A stretch of DNA of 6,855 bases from Opitutaceae bacterium (GTDB lineage: Bacteria > Verrucomicrobiota > Verrucomicrobiia > Opitutales > Opitutaceae), in the NCBI GenBank assembly GCA_025352845.1, contig JANXSC010000534.1, forward strand, positions 1 to 6,855, written 5' to 3'. The position numbers and the translations under genes were made by a program. Below the pieces are notes generated by a model that was not told where the DNA came from, ran no database searches, and saw only the letters and a program-made list of their open reading frames with translations. Position 1 is the stretch's first letter. Every line of letters starts with the position of its first letter. Below, one piece after another: positions 1 through 6,721 of this stretch.

Positions 1-184
1 CGCGACGATCGTCGGCAAATCCATCTGGAAGAAATACGGCAAGTGGCCCGTTTACTCGAAGTTCTTCGATAACATGGGTCCGATCCCGCACCATATGCAC
101 CAGAGCGCCGCGCAGGCGAAGCTCGTCGGGCAAGAGGGCAAACCTGAGTCCTACTACTTCCCGCCGCAGCACAATCCCGTCGGC
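1..184 (+). repeat. Inverted repeat, left arm (within cupin copy 1)
   Basis: This segment matches the reverse complement of 575-758 at 180 of 184 positions. The mismatches are at 4, 7, 55 and 79 and each falls on a third codon position without changing the amino acid (Ala, Thr, Tyr, Gly). The homology may continue left of the window, because copy 2 still matches the gene beyond 758. Confidence 0.95.
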
Positions 185-577
185 AACAATTTCCCCTACA
201 CGTTCATGGGCTTCGAGCCCGGCACGACGAAGGCGCAGGTCCGCCAGTGCATCGCCAACTGGAACAAGGGCGACAACGGCATCCTCGATCTCTCGAAGGC
301 CTACCGCCTCAAGGTCGGTTCCGGCTGGCTCATCGATCCGTGCATCCTCCACGCGCCCGGCTCGCTCTGCACCTACGAGCCGCAGTGGGGCAGCGACGTG
401 TTCGGCATGTATCAAAACCTCGTCGAGGGCCGCGAAGTGCCGTGGTCGCTCCTCGTGAAAGACATGCCGAAATCGAAGCACAAGGACATCGACTTCATCG
501 TGGACCAGCTCGACTGGGAGAAGAACGTCGACCCGAACTTCAAGGACAACCACTACCTCGAACCCGTCCCCGTCGCC
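2..577 (+). pseudogene. Cupin / mannose-6-phosphate isomerase-like protein, copy 1, both ends missing
   Basis: Central and C-terminal part of a cupin resembling class I mannose-6-phosphate isomerases, which interconvert mannose-6-P and fructose-6-P in the cytoplasm; the true substrate is unknown. By alignment with copy 2 it covers about residues 109-300. Visible are the metal-site motif IPHHMHQ (136-142), a KPE motif (E157) and a second metal-type histidine in ILHAPGS (H225), followed by LCTYEPQ. The 5' end lies outside the window. Near 577 the family sequence stops and the frame runs on to a TAG at 953-955 through antisense of copy 2, so the last ~125 codons are not genuine. From memory, relatives are nearer 400 residues, so the C-terminal jelly-roll end is missing. 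The family call is good; whether the break is natural or an assembly error is open. Confidence 0.75.
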
Positions 578-758
578 GACGGGATTGTGCTGCGGCGGGA
601 AGTAGTAGGACTCAGGTTTGCCCTCTTGCCCGACGAGCTTCGCCTGCGCGGCGCTCTGGTGCATATGGTGCGGGATCGGGCCCATGTTATCGAAGAACTT
701 CGAATAAACGGGCCACTTGCCGTATTTCTTCCAGATGGATTTGCCGACGATGGTGGCG
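575..758 (-). repeat. Inverted repeat, right arm (within cupin copy 2)
   Basis: Reverse-complement partner of 1-184, separated from it by a 390-bp unique stretch (185-574) that encodes the downstream part of copy 1. The inner end of the arm coincides with the break in both coding frames. The outer end at 758 is set only by the window edge. Confidence 0.95.
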
Positions 759-1081
759 CCACATTCGGCGACGACTTGTTTCAACGTGAAACGCTCCTTG
801 CCGACAACGCAGTAGCTCAGGCCCTCGTCGTAGTCGCGGCCCTCGTTGGCGGTCGGAGTCGTCGAGGCAAACCAGCGCTCGTCGATGCCGCCGCGGTTGA
901 GGCCGTAAGCATAGGTGTCGTCGGGGTGAAGCTTGATGCGCAGGCCGGGCTGTAGGAAAGAGCGTGGCACCCAAGCTGGCACGAGGCGCAGCAAGCCGCC
1001 GGTGGCGGAGAGCGCAGCCTCGGCGCGGCTTTTGACGTTGGACTTGATCGTTTTGAGATCGTTGACGGAGGGAATCGACAT
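575..1081 (-). pseudogene. Cupin / mannose-6-phosphate isomerase-like protein, copy 2, 3' truncated
   Basis: Minus-strand N-terminal part of the same cupin family as copy 1. Translation from ATG at 1081-1079 begins MSIPSVNDLKTIKSNVKSRA and gives 169 genuine residues. It includes the PMI-like stretch LHPDDTYAYGLNRGGIDERW (51-70), IPHHMHQ (136-142) and KPE (155-157). After codon GGC at 577-575 the sequence enters the antisense of copy 1. The frame then stays open to the window edge with no stop, so a naive ORF call would miss or wrongly extend it. No clear Shine-Dalgarno precedes the ATG. The PAS–AraC regulator gene lies upstream in the same direction, 303 bp away, and may control it. Copies 1 and 2 overlap only in residues 109-169; joined, they would give about residues 1-300. 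Confidence 0.72.
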
Positions 1082-1384
1082 GGTGATCGGGAAGAAAACA
1101 GTGCGGCTGCGGGATGAGCAGGCGGGGAAAGGGAAAAGGCGGGGTGACGGGGAACGCGGAACAAACATCCTACCCCACCCGTAGGCAACCGCCTAGTAGC
1201 GCGGCGGCGAGTTTTGGTGAAATTGCGTCGGGGCGACGGAGGCGAAACGAGGAGAAGGCAAGGAGCGGTGATTGTTGAGAAGGAAGCCAGAAAGCCAGAA
1301 ATCGATCTGCAACGGCCACACCGTTGGGTTCAGTTTCCTGGTTTCGTGGCTTCCCTCTATTTCCCCGGTTTGGACCCTTCGCCC
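1082..1384 (-). promoter_or_regulatory. Spacer between the AraC-type regulator and cupin copy 2; likely holds the cupin promoter
   Basis: This 303-bp gap has no credible gene; open frames here have no recognisable protein. It must carry the 5' untranslated region, and probably the promoter, of the minus-strand cupin copy starting at 1081. No convincing -35/-10 pair was found. Two structures stand out: a perfect short palindrome TAGGC-AACC-GCCTA at 1182-1195, about 100 bp upstream of the cupin ATG and so possible as an operator, and the larger stem-loop at 1278-1358 described separately. The promoter role is inferred from position. Confidence 0.35.
1278..1358. other. Large imperfect stem-loop between regulator and cupin gene
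   Basis: An arm at 1278-1301 pairs imperfectly with 1334-1358 (about 24 bp, a few mismatches and a one-base bulge). Between them lies a perfect small hairpin, CAACGG (1310-1315) with CCGTTG (1321-1326) and a 5-base loop. The structure starts 27 nt past the stop codon of the AraC-type gene, so it may mark the end of that transcript. It lacks a following T-run on either strand, so it is not a standard intrinsic terminator. A REP-like dispersed palindrome is another possibility. Confidence 0.5.
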
Positions 1385-2155
1385 TCACGCGCGCTGCTGA
1401 TACCGCACCCGATACGCCCGCGGCGTTTCCGCCATGAACTTTCGAAACTCCTTCGTGAAATGGCTCTGGTCCGCAAAGCCGAACTCCGTCGCGACCTCGG
1501 CGAGCGATTTCCGGGAAAACACGAGCGCGCTGCAGCTCATGCGCACGCGCAGTTGCCGGAGATAATCGTGCGGCGAGCTGTGGTAGGCGGCCTGAAACTG
1601 CCGCTCAAACGCCCGCACCGAGAGCCCGCACGCCTTGGCGAGATCGTCGTTGGTAATGCGGTCCGTGTAGTTCTGACTGATGAAGCGGATGGCGACGCTC
1701 AGCGGCGAGCCGCTCGGGGTCGCCGCCGTGGCTGGCGCACCGGTATCGCCGGGGTTGATGGGCCGGGTGACGCCCGCAGTGCCCACGATGTTGCCCTGGG
1801 GATCGCGCAGCGGGACCTTCGACGTGACGCACCAGCGCGCGGTGTGGTTGAAGCGTCCGACGAGTTCCACGCGCGAGAGGATGCGCTCGCCACGGAGCAC
1901 GCGTTCGTCGTCGATGCGGTATTGGTTGGCCAGCACTTCGCCGCAGAAATTGTAGTCCGTGCGCCCGATGATTTCGGCGCGGGTTTTGAGACCAAAGTTG
2001 AGGAGCAGCGCGACATTGGCCCACTCGTAGTGCCCGGCCTCATCCTTCATCCAGAGCGGCGTGTCCTCGAGGTAGTCGAACAGCTCGATCACCTCCGGCG
2101 CCCCCGCACCGATGCGACTGAGCGTGCCGAGCATGGAGTCGTCGGGGGAGGGCAT
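1385..2155 (-). CDS. AraC-family transcriptional regulator with N-terminal PAS domain
   Basis: DNA-binding regulator of 256 residues. Residues ~22-132 look like a PAS sensor domain (DTPLWMKDEAGHYEWAN, then GRTDY, ending GNIVGTAGVTRPI), which in this family senses a small ligand or signal. After a Pro/Ala/Thr-rich linker (~136-150), residues ~152-253 form the AraC domain with two helix-turn-helix units: DLAKACGLSVRAFERQFQ (171-188) and LAEVATEFGFADQSHFTKEF (219-238), then the typical TPRAYR. The ATG at 2155 was chosen, 22 bp after the recQ stop. A TTG at 2185 would add ten residues and overlap recQ, but there is no strong ribosome site for either. Downstream in the same direction is a PMI-like cupin gene, so control of sugar metabolism is a reasonable inference; ligand and targets are unknown. 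Confidence 0.9.
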   Translation of the reverse strand: MPSPDDSMLGTLSRIGAGAPEVIELFDYLEDTPLWMKDEAGHYEWANVALLLNFGLKTRAEIIGRTDYNFCGEVLANQYRIDDERVLRGERILSRVELVGRFNHTARWCVTSKVPLRDPQGNIVGTAGVTRPINPGDTGAPATAATPSGSPLSVAIRFISQNYTDRITNDDLAKACGLSVRAFERQFQAAYHSSPHDYLRQLRVRMSCSALVFSRKSLAEVATEFGFADQSHFTKEFRKFMAETPRAYRVRYQQRA

Positions 2156-2177
2156 GGTTTCTTCGGACAGGATAAAC

Positions 2178-4018
2178 CTACTCAAACGCCATGCGCGAAT
2201 TCGTTTTCAGGTAGTCGGCGATCTCCGCAGCGAAGATCTCGCCGAACTCGGCGCGCTTCTTTTCGCCCATCCCGGGGATGCCTTCCATCTCATCGACCTG
2301 CTCGGGATAGTGGCGCGCCATCGCGCGGAGCGTAGTGTCGCCGAAGACAATGTAAGCGGGGACCTTTCGGTCGTCGGCCAGCTCCTTGCGCAACGCGCGA
2401 AGCCGCGCGAAGAGGATTTCGTCGCACGCGATGTCGCCTTCGCGGCGCGTGGTCGTGCGCTTCGCTTTCGGCAAATCCATCGGCTTCGTGAGCGTGATCG
2501 GCGTGCGGGCGCGGAGGACGTTCATACCCTCCTCGGTGAGTTCGAGCGTGGCAAATTCACCTTCGGCCACGGCGACGTAGCCGAGCCGGATCAGTTCGCG
2601 GCCGACGGCGGACCACGCGGGGCGCGACAGTTCGTGGCCGATGCCGTAGGTCGTCAGGCTCTCGTGGCCCCAGCGGCGGATTTTTTCCGTGTCCGCACCG
2701 GTGAGCACCTCGATGATGTGGTTTGCGCCGACGCCGAAGCGGCTGTTCTGCGCGATGCGATAGACGCACGACAAGAATTTCTGCGCGACGATCGTGCCGT
2801 CGTAGGTCTCGCGCGGTTCGGCGCAGTTGTCGCACGCCCCGCAGTTATCGAGCGGAAATTTCTCGCCGAAATATTCCAACAACTCCGCGCGGCGGCATGA
2901 CGCGTTCTCCGCGTAGTGGACAATCTGGCGGAGCTGCGCGCGCGCGATCTGCAGCTCCTGCGGGTTGGTGATCTCGTCGAGGAAGTGCGTCTGCTTCGCG
3001 ATGTCGCCGGCGCTGAAGAGCAGCAGGCAGTCGCCGGGCAGCCCATCGCGGCCCGCGCGGCCGGTTTCCTGATAGTAGCCCTCGATGTTTTTCGGCAGGT
3101 CGTGGTGAATCACCCAGCGGACGTTGGGTTTGTTGATGCCCATGCCGAACGCGATCGTGGCGCAGATGATGCGCGTGTCGTCGCGGAGAAACGCATCCTG
3201 GTTTCGCGCGCGCTCGGTGGCTTCGAGGCCGGCGTGGTAGGGCTTGGCGGAAAATCCCCGGCCCGCGAGGGCCTCCGCCACGCGCTCCGCGGTGGCGCGG
3301 CTCGCGCAGTAGATGATGCCGCTCTCGCTCTCGCGCTTGCGCACGAAGTCGATGATTTGCTTCGCCGGCTGATCCTTCGGCACCACCCGGTAGGTGAGGT
3401 TCGGGCGGTTGAAGCTCGCGACGAACACCTCGGGATCGCGCAGCTTCAGGTGCGTGATGATGTCGGCGCGCACGCGCTCGGTCGCGGTGGCGGTCAACGC
3501 CATCACGGGCACATCGGGCAGCGCGGCGCGGAGTTTCGCGAGCTGGCGATACTCGGGACGGAAATCGTGGCCCCACTCGGAGACGCAGTGCGCCTCGTCG
3601 ATCGCGAGCGCGGTCACGTTCCATTTTTTCAGGTTCTCGCTCCAGCCGTCGAGCATCAGGCGCTCGGGCGCGGCGTAGAGGAGACGATACTCGCCGCGAT
3701 GCAGGCCGCTGAGCCGCGAGCGGGCCTCGGCGGCGTCGAGCGTGGAATTGAGAAACGTCGCCGCGACTCCGCTCGCCTGAAGCTGATCCACCTGATCCTT
3801 CATCAACGCGATCAGTGGCGACACGACGACCGTGAGTCCGTCGCGCACGAGCGCGGGGAGTTGAAAGCAGAGCGACTTGCCGCCGCCGGTGGGCAAGAGC
3901 GCAAACACGTCCTTCCCCGCGAGCGAGGCCTCGCAAATCTCGCGCTGCAGCGGGCGGAACGTCGCGTAGCCGAAGGTGCGCTTCAGCGTGAGGTCGAGTT
4001 CGCGGTGGCGGCGGGCAT
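2178..4018 (-). CDS. recQ: ATP-dependent DNA helicase RecQ, 5' end apparently frameshifted
   Basis: 3'-5' DNA helicase acting in recombination and fork repair. Counting from the GTG at 3908 (576 residues): Walker A TGGGKS 7-12, DEAH 104-107, motif III TATAT 139-143, motif VI QETGRAGRDG 280-289, zinc-site cysteines 338, 356, 359 and 362, a winged-helix RQC region ~365-470, and an HRDC domain ~494-567. The GTG cannot be the real start. In-frame codons upstream encode ELDLTLKRTFGY and FRPLQREI, the latter with the conserved Q motif. No ATG, GTG or TTG is in that frame before a stop. An ATG at 4018-4016 begins MPAA in the next frame; one extra base near 4006 would join them as MPAAxRELDLTLKRTFGY. 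So the 5' end has either a one-base deletion or a sequencing error. No good ribosome site is visible. The gene ends 22 bp before the AraC-type regulator and may be co-transcribed with it. Confidence 0.93.
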
Positions 4019-4190
4019 GGCGGAATTGTGAGCAAGCCGCGCGGTCGCGGACACTGCACGGAAAATCTGTGGCGACTTCAAATTCGGTTCCGATCCGGGT
4101 TCCGTCGGGCGAATCGCGCGGGGGGAAATATGCGGGATTTTTACGACGGTGGCGTTGCTAGTGCTACCGATGGCGCGCTTCTAATGGGAC

Positions 4191-5564
4191 GTGCGAATTG
4201 GTCCCCCATGGCTGGTTGGAATCGCGATTGCCGCGCTCGGCTTTGCGGGGTCCGCATTTGGTGCCGAGGCATTGCCGACCGTTGGTCCGGGGGCGACGCG
4301 CGAGGAGGTTTTCCAAGCCTACGGCTGGCCGACGGGGCAATCGTGGTTCGGCACGCGCGAGGTGCTGAACTATCCGCAGGGCCTGGTGACACTCAAGGGC
4401 GGCCGCGTGCAGCGGGTGGATTTCTCGGCGAAGATCCCGTGGCCGGCGCCGCGCCCACAACCGCCGCCGCCATCGCCGGTGTCGGCGAAAAAAGCGGGCG
4501 CGCTCAACGATCCGTGGATCGAGGATTTCGAGGTGTCGGCGCAGGAGGCCGCGCGGCGCGGCGGGCCGATCCTCGCGCTGTTCACGGGGCGCGACTGGTC
4601 GCCGGCGAGCCGGCAGTTTCACGAGCAGGTCGCGCTGCATCCGGACTTCGTCATTGCGCTGGCGGCCGAGGTCGTCTTTCTGCGGCTCGATTTTTCCACA
4701 CGCACACCGCTCGGGCCGAAACTCCGCGAGCAATACGAGCGGCTGCGGGAGCAGCACGGCGTGACGGTTTACCCGACGCTGATGTTGCTTTCGCCCGCGG
4801 GCGAGAGCCTCGCGACGATCGATCTGGCGACACCGCAGGGCGGCGAGGCCTTCCGCGCCCGTGTGATCTCGGCGGTCAAGGCGGAGCGCGCACGACTGGC
4901 GGCGCAGACGGCGATGACACCGGTAGCGGTCGTGCCGGCGGGCCGAGAGGCGGGACGTGCTGAACAAGGCGGGACTTTGGCGCTGCTCGCGCAGATTTTC
5001 GGGCTGGGTTCAACCGGCCTGTGGGTGGCGGCGGTCGTTGTCGCCGTCGGGGCGCTGCTGGCCTGGCTGCTGTGGCGCACGCGCACGCCGGACAAACTCC
5101 CGCTGGCGGCGCTGGCGGTGCGATTGTCTGATGGTGCCGGCGGCGTGCCGACGTCGAAAGAGATTGTCACATGGCCGAAGGAAAAAGTGTGCGCCGTCAC
5201 CGCCGCACTGGCGGTGTCCGAGGGCTACGTGGCCGAGATCATGCCGTTTGGCAGTGACAAGGATTTGCTGCTGATGAATCGCGGCGAGACCTGCCCGCGG
5301 GTGGTGGTTTTTTGCGCGGCGGGAAATGCGGAGGTCGTGCCGGCGCGGCGGTTGCGCGAGCTGCGCGGCACGCTGACGGCGGAGGGCGCGCAAACCGGCT
5401 GGTTTGTTTCGCCGAAGGGCTTCGCCAAAGACGCGCTCGCCTACGCCGAGGAACACCACCTGCACCTGATTGACGCGGCGCGCATGGTGGAGCGGCTCCG
5501 CGAGCTGCCGCCGCTGCTGCTGCCGAAGGTGCTGCCGCGCGCCGCGGTGCGCGAGGCCGCCTAG
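4191..5564 (+). CDS. Membrane protein with SmpA-like, inactive thioredoxin-like and degenerate Mrr-like domains
   Basis: 457 residues; exact function not recognised. Residues 1-25 are a signal peptide (cleavage likely after AFG). Residues ~31-78 (GPGATREEVFQAYGWP, then LVTLKGGRVQRVDF) resemble the small SmpA/OmlA-type fold. A proline-rich linker (83-97) follows. Residues ~108-232 are thioredoxin-like, with cis-proline YPT at 194-196, but DWSPAS (135-140) stands where active relatives have DWCPPC, so both redox cysteines are serine. A single transmembrane helix spans ~277-295, followed by basic RTRTPDK. Residues ~303-438 resemble the Mrr-type restriction endonuclease fold: DKDLLL (356-361) matches the acidic motif, but VVVFCAAGN (371-379) lacks the usual QxK lysine. 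Topology should put the thioredoxin part outside and the Mrr-like part in the cytoplasm. The GTG start is the only choice near the signal peptide, because an in-frame TAA lies at 4182-4184. It is divergent from recQ. A signalling or scaffold role is a guess. Confidence 0.85.
   Translation: MRIGPPWLVGIAIAALGFAGSAFGAEALPTVGPGATREEVFQAYGWPTGQSWFGTREVLNYPQGLVTLKGGRVQRVDFSAKIPWPAPRPQPPPPSPVSAKKAGALNDPWIEDFEVSAQEAARRGGPILALFTGRDWSPASRQFHEQVALHPDFVIALAAEVVFLRLDFSTRTPLGPKLREQYERLREQHGVTVYPTLMLLSPAGESLATIDLATPQGGEAFRARVISAVKAERARLAAQTAMTPVAVVPAGREAGRAEQGGTLALLAQIFGLGSTGLWVAAVVVAVGALLAWLLWRTRTPDKLPLAALAVRLSDGAGGVPTSKEIVTWPKEKVCAVTAALAVSEGYVAEIMPFGSDKDLLLMNRGETCPRVVVFCAAGNAEVVPARRLRELRGTLTAEGAQTGWFVSPKGFAKDALAYAEEHHLHLIDAARMVERLRELPPLLLPKVLPRAAVREAA
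5561..5564. repeat. Left target-site duplication CTAG of the IS5-family element
   Basis: CTAG directly precedes the left inverted repeat and is repeated at 6722-6725. IS5-group elements duplicate 4-bp YTAR targets, which fits. The last three bases are the TAG stop codon of the preceding gene. Confidence 0.85.
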
Positions 5565-5580
5565 GGAAACGCTGATTTAA
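5565..5580 (+). repeat. IS left terminal inverted repeat
   Basis: This 16-base end matches the reverse complement of 6706-6721 at 14 positions, the first 11 without mismatch (GGAAACGCTGA). Transposase would bind and cut here. Confidence 0.88.
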
Positions 5581-5641
5581 TCGCGTCTGGGTCGGAGGCC
5601 GAGAGGAGGAGAGGCACGTGGGATGCTATCTGGAGGGCATG

Positions 5642-6610
5642 ATGAACCAGACGACATTCGCCCACGCCGAGTTTGCCGCGAAGAAGAAAAGCACGCGGCG
5701 CGAGCGGTTTCTCGCGCGAATGGAAGAAGTGATCCCGTGGGCGCAGTTGCTGGCGGTCATCGCGCCGCACTACCCCAAGGGCGAGCGCGGCCGCCCGCCC
5801 ATCGGGCTGGAGCGGATGCTGCGGGTCTATTTCCTCCAGCAATGGTATGCGTTGGCCGACGAGGCGCTGGAGGATGCCCTCTACGACAGCCAGGCGTTGC
5901 AGTGCTTCGCCCGCATCGAGCTCGCCGCCGAGGGCGTGCCCGACGCCACCACGCTGCTGAAGTTCCGCCGGCTGCTCGAGACCCACGACCTGTGCAAGGG
6001 CCTCTTCAGCGCGATCAACGCCGACCTCGCCGCCCGCGGCCTGCTGCTGCGGGAAGGCACGCTCGTGGACGCCACGCTCATCGCTGCGCCCTCTTCGACC
6101 AAGAACCAAAAACGCGCACGCGATCCCGAGATGCACCAGACCAAGAAGGGCAACCAGTGGTATTTCGGACTGAAAGCACACCTCGGCACGGACCGGGACA
6201 GCAAGCTGGTGCATACCGTGGTCGTCACCGCGGCGAACGTCTCCGACATCGCCAAAGCCGCGGAACTGCTGCACGGCAAAGAAAGGCAAGTGCACGCCGA
6301 CGCCGGCTACACCGGCGTGGAAAAACGGCCGGAGATCGTGGCGCTGGCGCGCCCGATCGACTGGCAGATCGCCTGCAAACGCGGTCGGATCAAAGCGCTG
6401 GCCGAGGGCGCACAAAAGGAGGCAGTCAAGGCGGTGGAACGCGCCAAGGCCGCGGTGCGTGCGTTCGTCGAACATCCCTTTCACATCGTGAAGAATCTCT
6501 TCCGGCACCGGAAGACGCGGTATCGCGGACTGGCGAAAAACGGCCACCAACTCCACACGCTCTTCGGCCTGGCCAACCTTGTGATCGCCGCACGCCGGGT
6601 CGCGGCGTGA
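5642..6610 (+). CDS. IS5-family transposase (DDE)
   Basis: 322-residue transposase that cuts and joins the ends of its own IS. It is collinear with E. coli IS5 InsH (326 residues): TFAHAEFAAKKKSTRRERFL near the start, the DUF772-type N-terminal domain (~40-125), then the DDE catalytic fold. Catalytic residues are D143 (TLVDATLI), D220 (HADAGYTG) and E277 (FVEHPFHIVK, with K284 at the conserved spacing). APSSTKN and DPEMHQTKKGNQW are diagnostic of the IS5 subgroup. The ATG at 5642 is preferred by homology, with GGAGG five bases upstream. ATG 5639 and GTG 5618, the latter with its own AGGAGG eight bases upstream, are alternatives giving up to 330 residues. No frameshift or stop is present, so the protein looks functional. 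Confidence 0.95.
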   Translation: MNQTTFAHAEFAAKKKSTRRERFLARMEEVIPWAQLLAVIAPHYPKGERGRPPIGLERMLRVYFLQQWYALADEALEDALYDSQALQCFARIELAAEGVPDATTLLKFRRLLETHDLCKGLFSAINADLAARGLLLREGTLVDATLIAAPSSTKNQKRARDPEMHQTKKGNQWYFGLKAHLGTDRDSKLVHTVVVTAANVSDIAKAAELLHGKERQVHADAGYTGVEKRPEIVALARPIDWQIACKRGRIKALAEGAQKEAVKAVERAKAAVRAFVEHPFHIVKNLFRHRKTRYRGLAKNGHQLHTLFGLANLVIAARRVAA

Positions 6611-6705
6611 ACCCGCAGGCGGGCACCCGAGCTCCCCCACGGCGGGGAAATCGCCGCCGCCGCCGCCTGCGCCCTCCTGCCAATTCGGCAAACCGCCAAT
6701 CTGGC

Positions 6706-6721
6706 TTTATTCAGCGTTTCC
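6706..6721 (-). repeat. IS right terminal inverted repeat
   Basis: Partner of the left end at 5565-5580, with 14 of 16 positions matching in reverse complement. It ends TCAGCGTTTCC directly before the second CTAG. Confidence 0.88.

Larger units (their letters stand above)
5565..6721 (+). mobile_element. Complete IS5-family insertion sequence (IS5 subgroup), 1157 bp
   Basis: The element has matching ends, one transposase gene and a 4-bp CTAG duplication on each side. Its length is close to the ~1.2 kb of the type element IS5. Terminal repeats begin GGAAACGCTGA at both ends. Since CTAG is its own reverse complement, the exact border could shift by a base or more, but a CTAG target gives the most regular layout. 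Both ends and the reading frame are intact, so it may be active. The ~110 bp between the transposase stop and the right end are non-coding, with a short CGC triplet run near 6652-6666. Confidence 0.92.

Noticed and set aside
1..758. Invertible DNA switch (phase variation) based on the inverted arms
   Set aside because: There is no recombinase gene nearby, the arms are coding sequence broken mid-gene, and inverting 185-574 would not restore a full gene.
933..1184. Small plus-strand ORF in and beside the cupin 5' region
   Set aside because: Mostly antisense to cupin copy 2, basic low-complexity sequence, no ribosome site.
1214..2335. 373-codon plus-strand open frame
   Set aside because: It is antisense to the AraC-type gene and the 3' end of recQ, has no recognisable motifs, and is typical of stop-poor antisense frames in GC-rich DNA.
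2916..4031. 371-codon plus-strand open frame opposite recQ
   Set aside because: Antisense of clear RecQ helicase motifs; its composition is low in recognisable structure.
2845..4059. 404-codon minus-strand frame overlapping the recQ 5' half
   Set aside because: Shifted frame of recQ, Arg/Ala/Pro-rich; the parallel frame holds all helicase motifs.
4019..4190. Divergent promoter region between recQ and the membrane-protein gene
   Set aside because: Position demands promoters here, but no convincing -35/-10 pair or operator could be picked out, so no site is claimed.
4028..4963. 311-codon plus-strand frame overlapping the membrane-protein gene start
   Set aside because: Gly/Arg/Ala-rich shifted frame; the overlapping frame has a signal peptide and recognisable domains.
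6651..6666. CGC triplet run near the IS right end
   Set aside because: Short triplet runs are common in such GC-rich DNA; too short to call a functional repeat.
5561..6691. 376-codon minus-strand frame across the IS
   Set aside because: Antisense of the IS5 transposase, whose DDE residues are all on the plus strand; no independent support.
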